Shown here: positions 52,843-62,099 of the stretch, piece after piece
Layout of the letters: each line of letters starts with the position of its first letter
Position numbering within the stretch: the first letter of the stretch is position 1
From: Rhodobacteraceae bacterium S2214
GTDB lineage: Bacteria; Pseudomonadota; Alphaproteobacteria; Rhodobacterales; Rhodobacteraceae
Direction of reading: 5' to 3'
DNA: 64,000 bases
NCBI GenBank assembly: GCA_025141675.1
Contig: CP081161.1
Location: 62,001-126,000, forward strand
The notes under the pieces: model-generated
Databases searched by the model: none
What the model was told of the DNA's origin: nothing
What the model saw: the letters and a program-made list of their open reading frames with translations, nothing else
Position numbers and translations under genes: made by a program

Positions 52843-54531
52843 TCACCCAATTCGGGCGTTATTTTGTTCTAAGCCGTCAATGGTAAGGAAATCGTATTTC
52901 GCCAGAAACAAAAGCGTTCCAAGCGTCGCGGGCAACGAAACACCCGCCTGTAGCGCCACCTGAGCCGCATCAGTTGTCTCCGCCTGCGCCACCAGTTCCG
53001 CAATCCGCAGGGTTTGGACATCGGGGAGCAAACGTCGGCGGTACAGATGACGCCCGTTCAAGCTATCCAGCAAATGCAAAGTCTCGGCGGTCAATGGTTT
53101 GCGATGGGTGACCGTGACGGTCGGCTGCGCCGATTGTGTTGGATAACTGGCGTAAAGCGCGAATGGATCAATCTCTGTTGGATTGGTGGATCGCGTGCCT
53201 GCATCGTCAGCGCCCGCAGCCCCGCGCATTTGCGCCAGTTCGTCGGCGAGTTCTTGGTAGCGCGGCACAACATTTGTCCAATCCAGATTTGATCGCACAT
53301 GCCTTACCCCTGCTTGTCCCATCCGCTGCCGTAAATCCGGGTTCAGGATCAATGCGGTCAATGCCGTCACATAGGAACGCATATCGATAACCGTCTGTTG
53401 TTCGATCATCATCAGATATTGCAAGTATCCATCGGTGCCATTCGCGAAACGCCGTGCGATATCACGGCCAATCCCGCTGGCCGGAGCCATCATCGTCGGG
53501 ATCAGAAATCCGGTTTCACCGTCCACCACCGTGTCGCGGAACCCGTCCCAATCTGGCATCACCACGGGCAGACCAGCGGCCATCGCTTCGACAGGAACGA
53601 GGCCAAAGGTTTCTTGGATGTTATCAACAGGCAGCGTGAAGATGTCCGCACCGGACCAGATCGTCCGACGAATGTCCGCATCGCGGCCATCAATGATGTG
53701 CACCGTGACGGACGGACAAAAGGCAGCCGCACCATCCACGTGCAATTGGTGTTCATCCGGCGTGCTGGCCCAGCCGACAAGCCAGAACTGGATGTCCTTG
53801 CCCGTCGTCTGCGCGATCTCTTCCAAGGCCATGAATAACGGGATCGGGTTCGCCTTTTCCACGACTGTCAGGCGGCCCATCGACATGACGACGACGGTGT
53901 CTTCGGTTGCACCGTACGTATCGCGGAGCGTTGCCCTTGCGTCAGGTTCATTTGCAAAATCCGCCGCATGAATGCCCAGCGGGATCACTGGCAACTGTGG
54001 GACTGTCACGCGCGACGCGCCAAAATGCGCTTTGATGTAATCGACCTGCTGATCCAATTGCGTTTGCACCACTGATTGCACGGCACGCGATGTGCAAATC
54101 AGCGCATCCCACGGTTTGATCGGCTGCAACATCAGATGAAACAGGCTGTCCATCACCCGCTTGGTCGACACCGTATGCGTGATCCCCACGAGCGAACAGG
54201 CCGATACATCCAGATGTTGCCTGCGCCACGCCGCATCAAGATAGCCCGGACCCGGAAAAAAGACGGTGCCAAAACGGGCAAAGTCATCGCGTCCGCGTAA
54301 CGTCAGCCCGTCAATATCGCTTTGCGACCCCATATTGCGTGCGACGGTCTGAAACGTTTCAATATCGCGTTTCGTTTGCGCCAAAACACGCACCGGATTG
54401 TCAGCCGCATGATCAAGGTAGCCGCGCAGAAACGATTGTCCCGCAGATCGGCGACCAACAAGGTCGCGCCCATCGCCTTCGATCGCATCCGCATGGAAGA
54501 AAAACGCAGTCGGTGATGTAGAACGAGACAT
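52843..54531 (-). CDS. Glycosyltransferase family 4-type enzyme
   Basis: The 562-residue protein has a GT-B fold. The C-terminal GT4 domain is clear: 'VVVMSMGRLTVVEKANPIPLF', 'IQFWLVGWA', 'DIFTLPVDNIQETFGLVPVEAMAAGLPVVMPDWDGFRDTV' with the E-x7-E pair. A divergent N-terminal domain (about 1-200) and a C-terminal extension (about 440-562) are not recognised. The start is the ATG at 54531; the frame to 54570 has no ribosome site. It is transcribed away from bchG and shares its intergenic region, so PpsR could affect it. Confidence 0.82.
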   Translation of the reverse strand: MSRSTSPTAFFFHADAIEGDGRDLVGRRSAGQSFLRGYLDHAADNPVRVLAQTKRDIETFQTVARNMGSQSDIDGLTLRGRDDFARFGTVFFPGPGYLDAAWRRQHLDVSACSLVGITHTVSTKRVMDSLFHLMLQPIKPWDALICTSRAVQSVVQTQLDQQVDYIKAHFGASRVTVPQLPVIPLGIHAADFANEPDARATLRDTYGATEDTVVVMSMGRLTVVEKANPIPLFMALEEIAQTTGKDIQFWLVGWASTPDEHQLHVDGAAAFCPSVTVHIIDGRDADIRRTIWSGADIFTLPVDNIQETFGLVPVEAMAAGLPVVMPDWDGFRDTVVDGETGFLIPTMMAPASGIGRDIARRFANGTDGYLQYLMMIEQQTVIDMRSYVTALTALILNPDLRQRMGQAGVRHVRSNLDWTNVVPRYQELADELAQMRGAAGADDAGTRSTNPTEIDPFALYASYPTQSAQPTVTVTHRKPLTAETLHLLDSLNGRHLYRRRLLPDVQTLRIAELVAQAETTDAAQVALQAGVSLPATLGTLLFLAKYDFLTIDGLEQNNARIG

Positions 54532-54621
54532 GACAAAACCTAAAACAGTGACGTCCCACTGTGTCCACAAATCGCTTTGCGATCAAGCAGGCTGGACCAA
54601 GGACGCGTTGCGGGCGACATG

Positions 54622-54639
54622 TGTAAACTTCAATTTACA
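54622..54639. promoter_or_regulatory. PpsR/CrtJ operator (distal site)
   Basis: TGT-AAACTTCAATTT-ACA fits the TGT-N12-ACA consensus of the photosynthesis repressor PpsR exactly. It lies 37-54 nt before the bchG start and is spaced 17 nt from a second site, the paired arrangement used for cooperative repression. Confidence 0.85.
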
Positions 54640-54656
54640 CTTGCATAGACTCAATA

Positions 54657-54674
54657 TGTCCACTTTAATTGACA
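54657..54674. promoter_or_regulatory. PpsR/CrtJ operator (proximal site)
   Basis: TGT-CCACTTTAATTG-ACA is a second exact TGT-N12-ACA. It ends 1 nt before the annotated bchG ATG, so repressor binding would cover the start region itself. Both sites make aerobic or light-dependent repression of the bchG operon likely. Confidence 0.8.
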
Positions 54675-54675
54675 C

Positions 54676-55581
54676 ATGAGCGTCACAACCACCTTACAGA
54701 TCTCGCCCACACGGCGATACCCGCAGCCCCGCGCGGTGTTGCAACTGATCAAACCCGTCACATGGTTTCCGCCTATGTGGGCTTACCTGTGCGGTGTTGT
54801 GTCCGCAGGCGCGGTTCCTTCGGGGCATTGGGGTCTGGTAATCTTGGGCATTGTGCTTGCTGGTCCAATCGTGTGCGGCATGTCCCAAGCCGCGAATGAT
54901 TGGTGCGACCGTTTCGTGGACGCGATCAATGAACCGGATCGCCCCATTCCGTCCGGACGCATCCCCGGAACGTGGGGCCTGTGGATCGCCCTTTTTATGA
55001 CGGTTCTATCACTTTGGGTCGGGTCACTCCTGGGGCCTTGGGGGTTTGGCGCAACGATCCTCGCGGTTATCGCTGCATGGGCATATTCCGCAGAGCCTAT
55101 TCGGGCGAAGAAGTCCGGCGTCTGGGGCCCCGGATTGTGCGGGCTTGCCTACGAAACGTTGCCTTGGGTCACGGGGGCTGCGGTTATGTCCGCTGGTGCC
55201 CCAAGCGGGCCGGTACTGCTGATCGCACTGCTCTACGGGATCGGCGCGCATGGGATCATGACGCTGAACGATTTCAAGGCCATTCGCGGCGATCGCCAGA
55301 TGGGTCTTTCATCGCTGCCTGTGATGTTGGGCGCAGACAAAGCTGCGCGGATCGCCTGTATCGTTATGGTCGCGCCCCAAGTCGCTGTGATCGCGTTGCT
55401 GATCATCTGGGATCAACCGTTCCACGCGCTTGGTGTCGTCGCCATGCTGGGCATTCAAATAGGTGCCATGCAGGTGCTGCTGCGCGACCCTGAAGGGCGA
55501 ACCCCTTGGTATCAAGGCATGGGAATTCTCTTTTACATCAGCGGCATGATGATCGCCGCCTTTGCACTGCGGGGCATTTAG
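54676..55581 (+). CDS. bchG: Bacteriochlorophyll synthase (bacteriochlorophyllide esterase)
   Basis: BchG is a UbiA-type prenyltransferase that attaches the geranylgeranyl or phytyl chain to bacteriochlorophyllide a. The 301-residue protein has about nine helices. The Asp-rich Mg-prenyl site is 'NDWCDRFVDAINEPDRPIPSG' region (about 74-95), and a second motif 'YGIGAHGIMTLNDFKAIRGDR' (about 190-210) completes the active site. The N-terminus matches known BchG proteins as I recall them. No Shine-Dalgarno precedes the ATG because a PpsR site abuts it, so it may be leaderless. It heads bchG-pucC-like-bchP-idi. Confidence 0.95.
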   Translation: MSVTTTLQISPTRRYPQPRAVLQLIKPVTWFPPMWAYLCGVVSAGAVPSGHWGLVILGIVLAGPIVCGMSQAANDWCDRFVDAINEPDRPIPSGRIPGTWGLWIALFMTVLSLWVGSLLGPWGFGATILAVIAAWAYSAEPIRAKKSGVWGPGLCGLAYETLPWVTGAAVMSAGAPSGPVLLIALLYGIGAHGIMTLNDFKAIRGDRQMGLSSLPVMLGADKAARIACIVMVAPQVAVIALLIIWDQPFHALGVVAMLGIQIGAMQVLLRDPEGRTPWYQGMGILFYISGMMIAAFALRGI

Positions 55582-55582
55582 A

Positions 55583-56863
55583 ATGACATTATCATGGCTT
55601 CAGATTGTAAGACTTGGCATCGTGCAAATGGCGCTTGGGTCGATTGTTGTGTTGACCACATCCACGCTGAACCGATTGATGGTTGTCGAGCTATCGCTGC
55701 CTGCCGTTTTGCCCGGTTTACTGGTTGCGCTGCATTACGGCATCCAAATGACGCGACCTAAATGGGGGTTCGCATCGGACGCAGGCGGACACCGCACGCA
55801 ATGGATCATTGGCGGGATGGTTGCTTTGGCCGCAGGCGCAATGCTCGCAGCAGTTGGCGTGTTAGTATTGGCCACATCTTTTGCATTTGGGATGGCGCTT
55901 TCGATCGTTGCCTACGCATTGATCGGGCTTGGCGTTGGTGCATCGGGCACATCGCTTTTGGCGCTATTGGCGACGACGACTGCACCCATGCGTAGGGCGG
56001 CAGCCGCGACAATTACATGGCTCATGATGATCTTTGGAATCGCCGTGACGGCAGGCGTCGTCGGCACTCTGCTCGATCCATACACGCCCGCACTTTTGCT
56101 GAAAATCGTGGGCGTTGTAGTGACCGGAGCAGTCGTAATCACCATGCTCGCCGTTTGGGGCATCGAAAGAAGGCTTGCGATTGTGCGCACGCCTGACGCA
56201 ACCCCGTTTTGGGATGGCATGCGCGACGTTTGGTCGGAACCAAAAGCCCGAAACTTCACATTGTTCGTCTTTCTGTCGATGACCGCATATTTCATGCAAG
56301 AACTGATCCTCGAACCCTATGCTGGTTTGGTTTTTGCCTTCACGCCGGGTGAATCGACGTCCTTGTCAGGGGCGCAGAACGGCGGCGTTTTCATCGGGAT
56401 GCTGACAGTCGGGATCATTGCAACGGGGTTCAAACGCGGATCATTGCGCAATTGGGTCATGGCGGGCTGTATGGGATCGGCCGCAGCATTAGCCGTGATC
56501 ACCTTGCTTGGCCCTATCGGGCCGGGTGCGCCGTTGATGCCAGCGGTCGTAACGCTCGGGTTCTTTAACGGCATGTTCGCGGTCTCGGCCATTGGGTCGA
56601 TGATGGCACTGGCAGGCGAAGGCCACACACAACGCGAAGGCACCCGCATGGGTCTTTGGGGGGCGGCACAGGCTGTCGCCGCCGGATTTGGCGGCCTGAT
56701 TGGTGCGGCGATGGTCGATTTGTTGCGCCTTGCAACGACAGACGCCCAAGCGTTTGGATTCGTTTTCATATTTGAAGGCGCATTGTTCATCGCGGCCACA
56801 TTGATGGCTGCAAAAATTATGGACCGCAACCCGCCACGGGCTGCAATGGTTCCGGGGGAATAA
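55583..56863 (+). CDS. PucC-like (BCH2/LhaA) major-facilitator protein
   Basis: The 426-residue, 12-helix carrier begins 'LSWLQIVRLGIVQMALGSIVVLTTSTLNRLMVVE', the PucC/LhaA signature in which 'ST-NR-MVVEL' is highly conserved. These proteins assist light-harvesting complex assembly and are thought to carry or deliver bacteriochlorophyll. It starts 1 nt after bchG and ends 2 nt before bchP, so it belongs to the same PpsR-controlled operon. Confidence 0.9.
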   Translation: MTLSWLQIVRLGIVQMALGSIVVLTTSTLNRLMVVELSLPAVLPGLLVALHYGIQMTRPKWGFASDAGGHRTQWIIGGMVALAAGAMLAAVGVLVLATSFAFGMALSIVAYALIGLGVGASGTSLLALLATTTAPMRRAAAATITWLMMIFGIAVTAGVVGTLLDPYTPALLLKIVGVVVTGAVVITMLAVWGIERRLAIVRTPDATPFWDGMRDVWSEPKARNFTLFVFLSMTAYFMQELILEPYAGLVFAFTPGESTSLSGAQNGGVFIGMLTVGIIATGFKRGSLRNWVMAGCMGSAAALAVITLLGPIGPGAPLMPAVVTLGFFNGMFAVSAIGSMMALAGEGHTQREGTRMGLWGAAQAVAAGFGGLIGAAMVDLLRLATTDAQAFGFVFIFEGALFIAATLMAAKIMDRNPPRAAMVPGE

Positions 56864-56865
56864 TC

Positions 56866-58047
56866 ATGACATATGACGTTGTTGTTGTTGGCGGTGGCCC
56901 GTCTGGTGCGACCGCAGCTGAAGACCTTGCACGGTCTGGGCACAAGGTCGCGATGATTGATCGTGATGGACGGATCAAACCGTGTGGCGGGGCAATCCCA
57001 CCACGCCTAATCGCTGATTTCTTTATCCCAGACGACATGATCGTCGCCAAAGTGAATACGGCTCGCATGATTTCCCCGACGCAACGCCACGTCGATATCC
57101 CAATTGAAAACGGCTTTGTAGGGATGGTGGATCGCGAAAGTTTTGACCCCTTTCTGCGCAAACGCGCGGTCGCCGCTGGCGTGCATCCTTACACGGGAAC
57201 ATTTACAAAAATTGAACGTGATGCGGAGGGTACGCATGTTCTGTTCCGCGACAAAATCAGCGGCAATACCACGAAACTAACAACCAAACTTGTCATTGGC
57301 GCGGATGGCGCGCGGTCCAATGTAGCCAAAGCCGAAGTCCCCGGCGGTGACAAAATCCCTTATGTCATTGCCTACCACGAGATTATTGAAGCACCGAAAA
57401 AGACAGCAACATACGATCCGGAGCGCTGCGATGTGATCTATGATGGCGCGATTTCGCCTGACTTTTACGGCTGGATATTCCCGCACGGTGGGCAGGCCAG
57501 CATCGGAATGGGGTCAATGATCAAGTCTGTTGACGTGAAAGTTGCAACCGCATCCTTGCGCGAAACCGCCGGACTGACGGACTGCAAAACCATCCGCAAA
57601 GAAGGCGCGCCGATCCCTTTGAAACCCTTGGAACGGTGGGACAATGGCAAGGATGTTGTGCTCGCTGGCGATGCCGCCGGTGTTGTCGCGCCTTCATCTG
57701 GCGAAGGCATTTATTACGCTATGGTCGGGGGACGTGTTGCGGCGACGGCTGCTGCGGCCAGCCTGGCGTCCGGACGCGTCAAAGACCTGCAACTGGCGCG
57801 GAAGTTGTTCATGCGCGAACATAAGCAAGTGTTCAGGGTTTTGGGTGCGATGCAAAATGCGTATTATCGTTCCGACGAACGCCGCGAACGTTTTGTGTCC
57901 CTGTGTCATGATGTCGACGTGCAAAAGCTGACCTTTGAGGCTTATATGAACAAGAAGCTTGTGAAGGCCCGCCCAATGGCCCATTTAAAAATCGGACTGA
58001 AAAACTTGGCACATCTCTCTGGACTGGTTTCCGTACTGCGCACATGA
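56866..58047 (+). CDS. bchP: Geranylgeranyl reductase (bacteriochlorophyll phytyl tail)
   Basis: BchP reduces the geranylgeranyl group of bacteriochlorophyll (or GGPP) to phytyl. The 393-residue flavoprotein has an N-terminal FAD site 'VVVGGGPSGATAAEDLARSG', the 'IKPCGGAIPPRLI' substrate-side block, 'GADGARSNVAK' and the FAD 'VVLAGDAAGVVAPSSGEGIYYAM' region. GGGGGAATAATC precedes the ATG. Its stop overlaps the idi start (ATGA). Confidence 0.94.
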   Translation: MTYDVVVVGGGPSGATAAEDLARSGHKVAMIDRDGRIKPCGGAIPPRLIADFFIPDDMIVAKVNTARMISPTQRHVDIPIENGFVGMVDRESFDPFLRKRAVAAGVHPYTGTFTKIERDAEGTHVLFRDKISGNTTKLTTKLVIGADGARSNVAKAEVPGGDKIPYVIAYHEIIEAPKKTATYDPERCDVIYDGAISPDFYGWIFPHGGQASIGMGSMIKSVDVKVATASLRETAGLTDCKTIRKEGAPIPLKPLERWDNGKDVVLAGDAAGVVAPSSGEGIYYAMVGGRVAATAAAASLASGRVKDLQLARKLFMREHKQVFRVLGAMQNAYYRSDERRERFVSLCHDVDVQKLTFEAYMNKKLVKARPMAHLKIGLKNLAHLSGLVSVLRT

Positions 58048-58577
58048 CGATCATGATCCCGGCCTGGGTAAACGGCACATTGACGCCTGTTGAAAAGCTG
58101 GACGCACATGTGCGCGGGCTAAAGCATAAGGCCGTGAGTGTGTTTGTCATGAACCAAGGGCGCGTTCTGATCCAGCAGCGCGCAATGCACAAATACCATA
58201 CGCCGGGCCTGTGGGCGAATACGTGTTGCACCCATCCGGATTGGGACGAAAACGACGCCGATTGCGCCGTGCGTCGTCTGGACGAAGAGCTTGGTATTAA
58301 GGGTCTATTTCCGGTTTACAAAGACACCATCGAATACCGTGCGGATGTCGGTGACGGCCTCATCGAACACGAAGTCGTGGCGGTATTCGTGGCTGAAGCA
58401 CAGTCGGATTTGAACATTGCGCCGAACCCGGATGAAGTCATGGCGACGCGTTGGGTTGATATCTACGATCTAGCCGCAGAGGTCGAACGGCATCCCGATA
58501 AATATACGCCATGGCTGCGGATCTATTTAGCAGATCATATGTCGCTTATTTTCGGCGATATGGCGCGTGTCGGTTAG
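58044..58577 (+). CDS. idi: Isopentenyl-diphosphate delta-isomerase, type 1
   Basis: The 177-residue Nudix-like enzyme interconverts IPP and DMAPP. The catalytic Cys is in 'TCCTHPDWDEND' (about 62), and the metal/acid Glu residues lie in 'CAVRRLDEELGI' and 'DGLIEHEVVAVF'. It supplies prenyl units for the bacteriochlorophyll tail and carotenoids. Coupled to bchP through a 4-nt overlap, the same order as in Rhodobacter clusters. Confidence 0.93.
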   Translation: MTIMIPAWVNGTLTPVEKLDAHVRGLKHKAVSVFVMNQGRVLIQQRAMHKYHTPGLWANTCCTHPDWDENDADCAVRRLDEELGIKGLFPVYKDTIEYRADVGDGLIEHEVVAVFVAEAQSDLNIAPNPDEVMATRWVDIYDLAAEVERHPDKYTPWLRIYLADHMSLIFGDMARVG

Positions 58578-58645
58578 GCCGTTAACGCCACCTTATGGTT
58601 TCAAAAGGATTATCACCAAAATTGTCCTAATTCAGGTGATTCCCC

Positions 58646-59749
58646 GTGCCAAGAATATCTAACGACATCCTTCTTTACGCGCTGCTCTATTCCGTTCTAG
58701 CATCTGTGGTTTCGACCGCTTTGACTCAATTTGACGCCCTGACGGACGCTACGACGTTGGATTGGCTTCAGATCGGTATGGCGGCTGCGATGCCATTTCT
58801 GGTTGCTATAGCAACTGTTTGGGCAGGCCAGGCGCAGTCAGATAAGATTGCGCCTGATCAACCTGAAACATTGATACTCAAGCCTGAATTTGCTGTGCCC
58901 GCACCCCCAGCTGAACCCGAACCGACCTTTGATTTCGCCAATGCACAGGCGACAATTTCAGAGATTAAAAGCAATGCCTTGCGCGTGAACACATCATCGA
59001 CTGAACGGGTGCAATTCATTGATGATCTCATTCAGAGGTGCGCAAAAATAAATGACGATGTGAGCCATCTTAGCGCAGATGCGGACAACACTTCGTCCGC
59101 AATTCAAACCGTACAGACCAATGCACATCAGGTAACAACCAGCATCAGCGATCTGCGCCAAGACACCGCAAATGTTGTTGAAGACGTGACCAAGTTTATT
59201 GCAATCGCGCGTGATTTTTCGGCTCAGTTTGCGTCTGTAAAGGACGCAACCGCAGCACTGAACGAATTGGGTATGAAGGTGCGCCTCTTGTCGCTGAACG
59301 CATCTGTTGAAGCAGCACGCGCAGGTGATGCCGGAAGGGGTTTTAGCGTTATCGCTGAAGAAGTACGTGCGCTGGCTGAACAATCGAACATCGACACCGC
59401 AACGATTGCGAATGTCTTGGGGACATTAGAAGATACGCTTGAAAGACTAACCAGTCAGGTGAGCAGCGTGGAAACCCGACTGCGGCAGGCATATTCACAG
59501 ACCGATAGCAGCGTTCTAGTCGCGGAAGGCGCTGAACAGGAAATCAACGGGCTTGGCCAACAGTTATCCAGCTTCCGCGCCAACATTGCTGCCCAGCTTC
59601 CCAACTTTGCGTCGTTGACGCGCGATGTCAGTCAAATCAAAGCCAATACCGAAGCAGCCGTCACCGGATCTGCGCATAACATCGCACTTTGCGAAGACGC
59701 ATTGCGATATTTGGCACCCACTGACTTCACTTTTCGGAAAGCTAGCTAG
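58646..59749 (+). CDS. Membrane-anchored methyl-accepting chemotaxis-like protein
   Basis: The 367-residue protein has two helices near the N-terminus (about 9-26 and 41-60) separated by only about 15 residues, so it has no periplasmic ligand-binding domain. A Pro-rich linker (about 82-93) leads to a long coiled coil. Within it the chemoreceptor tip '[38 protein letters not shown]' (about 209-246, split by family convention) is clear. The start is GTG after AGGTG. It lies inside the photosynthesis cluster between idi and dxs, convergent with dxs (8-nt overlap). It may sense membrane energy or light-driven change (inference). Confidence 0.85.
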   Translation: MPRISNDILLYALLYSVLASVVSTALTQFDALTDATTLDWLQIGMAAAMPFLVAIATVWAGQAQSDKIAPDQPETLILKPEFAVPAPPAEPEPTFDFANAQATISEIKSNALRVNTSSTERVQFIDDLIQRCAKINDDVSHLSADADNTSSAIQTVQTNAHQVTTSISDLRQDTANVVEDVTKFIAIARDFSAQFASVKDATAALNELGMKVRLLSLNASVEAARAGDAGRGFSVIAEEVRALAEQSNIDTATIANVLGTLEDTLERLTSQVSSVETRLRQAYSQTDSSVLVAEGAEQEINGLGQQLSSFRANIAAQLPNFASLTRDVSQIKANTEAAVTGSAHNIALCEDALRYLAPTDFTFRKAS

Positions 59750-61664
59750 AAACCGACGCACGACCACGATGCGCCCGCTGCCCCATCGCTTGCAGCCCTG
59801 ACGCAGCAATATCGACGGCAGCCAACCCTGCGTCGGCATACATCGCATCTGGCGCAGCTTGATCAATAAAGCGATCTGGCAAAGTCATGGTCCGCACTTG
59901 GCAACGCCCATCAAGAAACCCGTCATTGGCCAGCAGATGAAGGACCATCGCGCCAAACCCGCCTTTCGCGCCTTGTTCGACAGTCACCAGCGCCCGGTGT
60001 TGCCGCACTAAGTCGGTGATCATTTTATGATCCAACGGCTTTGCAAACCTCGCATCAGCAATTGTGACTGAATACCCTTGCGCCTCAATCATTCGTGCGG
60101 CCTTTTTGCTTTCACCGAGATGCGCCCCGAACGACAAAATCGCAACGTCTTCGCCCTGCTGCAAAATGCGCCCTTTGCCGATTTCAAGAACTTCGCCGCG
60201 TGCGGGCAAAGTGACACCTTCGCCTTCGCCACGCGGATATCGGAATGCAATAGGGCCGGTATCGTGGGCGGCCGCTGTCCGCACCATCGACATCAGTTCT
60301 GCTTCATCGCCAGCAGCCATGACCACCATGTTGGGCAAGGCAGTCAGATAGCCGATGTCAAAGGCACCCGCATGGGTCGGCCCATCCGCCCCGACCAATC
60401 CCGCCCGATCAATCGCAAAGCGTACGGGCAAATTTTGCAGCGCAACATCATGCACAACCTGATCGTATCCCCGTTGCAAAAAGGTGGAATAGATCGCGCA
60501 AAATGGTTTCAACCCGCTGGCAGCCATTCCCGCTGCAAAGGTCACCCCGTGCTGTTCGGCAATCCCGACATCAAAGACCCTTTTGGGGAATGAATTGGCC
60601 ATGATATCAAGGCCGGTACCGGACGGCATTGCCGCAGTCACTGCCACAATTGTAGGATCATGCTGCGCCTCAACGGTTAATGCGCCTCCAAAAATCTTCG
60701 TATAACTTGGCGCATTAGGACGGGATTTCGCCTGCTGCCCAGTGCCAACATCAAATTTGGACACACCGTGGTATTTATCATTGCTGCTTTCTGCAGGCGC
60801 GTACCCCTTGCCTTTCACTGTACAGGCGTGAATCAAAACAGGGCCCGTTGCCCGTGTTTTGGCAGTCCGCAATACTTGCAACACTTGGTCCATATCATGG
60901 CCGTCTATTGGACCGATGTAAGAAAAACCAAGCTCTTCGAATAGCGTGCTTTGCCCGCCCGTCGCACCAGTGACCAACTGCCGTGCCCGTCGCGCGTGGT
61001 CACGGATTGGACCAGGAAGAGCGGCCTCAAACCCTTCGGCCATACGATGCATATCGCCCAAAGGTGATGCGTAGAGCGACGACATGTATTTCGACATCGC
61101 ACCCACGGGTGGCGCGATCGACATCTCGTTATCGTTGAGAATGACAAACATGCGCCGCCCTTCAGAACCCGCGTTGTTCATCGCTTCATAGGCCATGCCT
61201 GCGCTGATTGATCCATCGCCGATGACCGCAATTGCGTCACCCGTCGGCATCCCCATATCCCGCCCGACAGTAAATCCAAGGGCGGCTGAAATTGAGGTCG
61301 AGGAATGCGCCGCGCCAAATGGATCATAGTCGCTTTCGGCGCGTTTTGTGAAACCAGACAGTCCGCCTTCTTGGCGCAGTGTCGTCATGCGGTCACGCCT
61401 GCCCGTCAGTATCTTATGGGGGTAACACTGATGCCCAACGTCCCAGACCAATTTGTCCCGCGGGGTATCAAACACCGCGTGGATCGCGACGGCCAATTCC
61501 ACCACGCCCAATGACGATCCAAGATGGCCACCAGTTTGCGATACAGCTTCGATGACTTCGTTACGCACTTCGTCGGCGAGCGATTTCAAAGCGCTATCAG
61601 GCAACCCTTTCAGGTCAGCGGGGCCTGCGATTTTATCGAGGAACAGCGTCGGAAAACGGTTCAT
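59742..61664 (-). CDS. dxs: 1-deoxy-D-xylulose-5-phosphate synthase
   Basis: Dxs condenses pyruvate and glyceraldehyde-3-phosphate in the first step of the MEP isoprenoid pathway. The 640-residue enzyme has the TPP site '[18 protein letters not shown]' (about 146-163), the His-containing '[17 protein letters not shown]' and '[13 protein letters not shown]', and the transketolase '[18 protein letters not shown]' motif. The start is the ATG after AAAGGTGG. It lies downstream of pufX on the same strand, as in Rhodobacter, and may be partly read through from puf. Confidence 0.95.
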   Translation of the reverse strand: MNRFPTLFLDKIAGPADLKGLPDSALKSLADEVRNEVIEAVSQTGGHLGSSLGVVELAVAIHAVFDTPRDKLVWDVGHQCYPHKILTGRRDRMTTLRQEGGLSGFTKRAESDYDPFGAAHSSTSISAALGFTVGRDMGMPTGDAIAVIGDGSISAGMAYEAMNNAGSEGRRMFVILNDNEMSIAPPVGAMSKYMSSLYASPLGDMHRMAEGFEAALPGPIRDHARRARQLVTGATGGQSTLFEELGFSYIGPIDGHDMDQVLQVLRTAKTRATGPVLIHACTVKGKGYAPAESSNDKYHGVSKFDVGTGQQAKSRPNAPSYTKIFGGALTVEAQHDPTIVAVTAAMPSGTGLDIMANSFPKRVFDVGIAEQHGVTFAAGMAASGLKPFCAIYSTFLQRGYDQVVHDVALQNLPVRFAIDRAGLVGADGPTHAGAFDIGYLTALPNMVVMAAGDEAELMSMVRTAAAHDTGPIAFRYPRGEGEGVTLPARGEVLEIGKGRILQQGEDVAILSFGAHLGESKKAARMIEAQGYSVTIADARFAKPLDHKMITDLVRQHRALVTVEQGAKGGFGAMVLHLLANDGFLDGRCQVRTMTLPDRFIDQAAPDAMYADAGLAAVDIAASGLQAMGQRAHRGRASVSS

Positions 61665-61756
61665 TGGAGCCACCTTTCGCAATGAAAAAGGCGCCGCACC
61701 AATAGAAACCTAAAGCTGCGACGCCAAGATCCTGTAGCCAACAGGAGGGAACTGAA

Positions 61757-61770
61757 AGGGTGTGGACCCT
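61757..61770 (-). terminator. Weak hairpin in the pufX-dxs gap
   Basis: AGGGT-GTGG-ACCCT (5-bp stem) is followed on the minus strand by TTTC. With a second hairpin at 61818-61838 it could end or stabilise the puf mRNA before dxs. The short T-run makes termination partial at best. Confidence 0.35.
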
Positions 61771-61817
61771 CTCAAGACGGACCGACCAGGGAGGGTGGCC
61801 CGACGGCGTAGGTCTCA

Positions 61818-61838
61818 GGCGGTGGCATCTGCGCCGCC
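61818..61838 (-). other. Hairpin just downstream of pufX
   Basis: GGCGG and CCGCC (5-bp stem, 11-nt loop) lie 14-34 nt after the pufX stop on the minus strand. It probably protects the 3' end of puf mRNA or marks a processing site (inference). Confidence 0.4.
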
Positions 61839-61851
61839 CGCGACCAATGCT

Positions 61852-62088
61852 TTACGTGATCAGCAAGGGTGCCGTGGGCAGAGCAAGCGACCCTTGCAAG
61901 TTAGGATCAGGATTGAATTTGCTGTCTTCCGGCAAGACCTTGCTGATGCCAACCAAGACTGCGAACAACAACCAAAGTGCGAGGCAAAATACCAAGGCGT
62001 ACCCCCCACCCTTGAGCATCAAAAAGGTGATGTCGGCTGTCAGTCGACTGCGCCCGTCCGTGCCAAGGATATCATTATCGTCGCTCAT
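61852..62088 (-). CDS. pufX: RC-LH1 core complex protein PufX
   Basis: PufX is a single-helix protein that opens the LH1 ring for quinone exchange and organises RC-LH1 dimers in Rhodobacter. The 78-residue protein resembles it in length, in position after pufM and in sequence: 'MLKGGGYALVFCLALWLLFAVLVGISKVLPED' corresponds to the known 'MMKGAGWAGG...GRMLP' helix. Then comes 'FNPDPNLQGSL' like 'APAPNITGAL'. The GxxxG pattern of R. sphaeroides is replaced by GGG. AAGGAGAA before the ATG is excellent. Confidence 0.85.
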   Translation of the reverse strand: MSDDNDILGTDGRSRLTADITFLMLKGGGYALVFCLALWLLFAVLVGISKVLPEDSKFNPDPNLQGSLALPTAPLLIT

Positions 62089-62099
62089 TGCGTTTCTCC

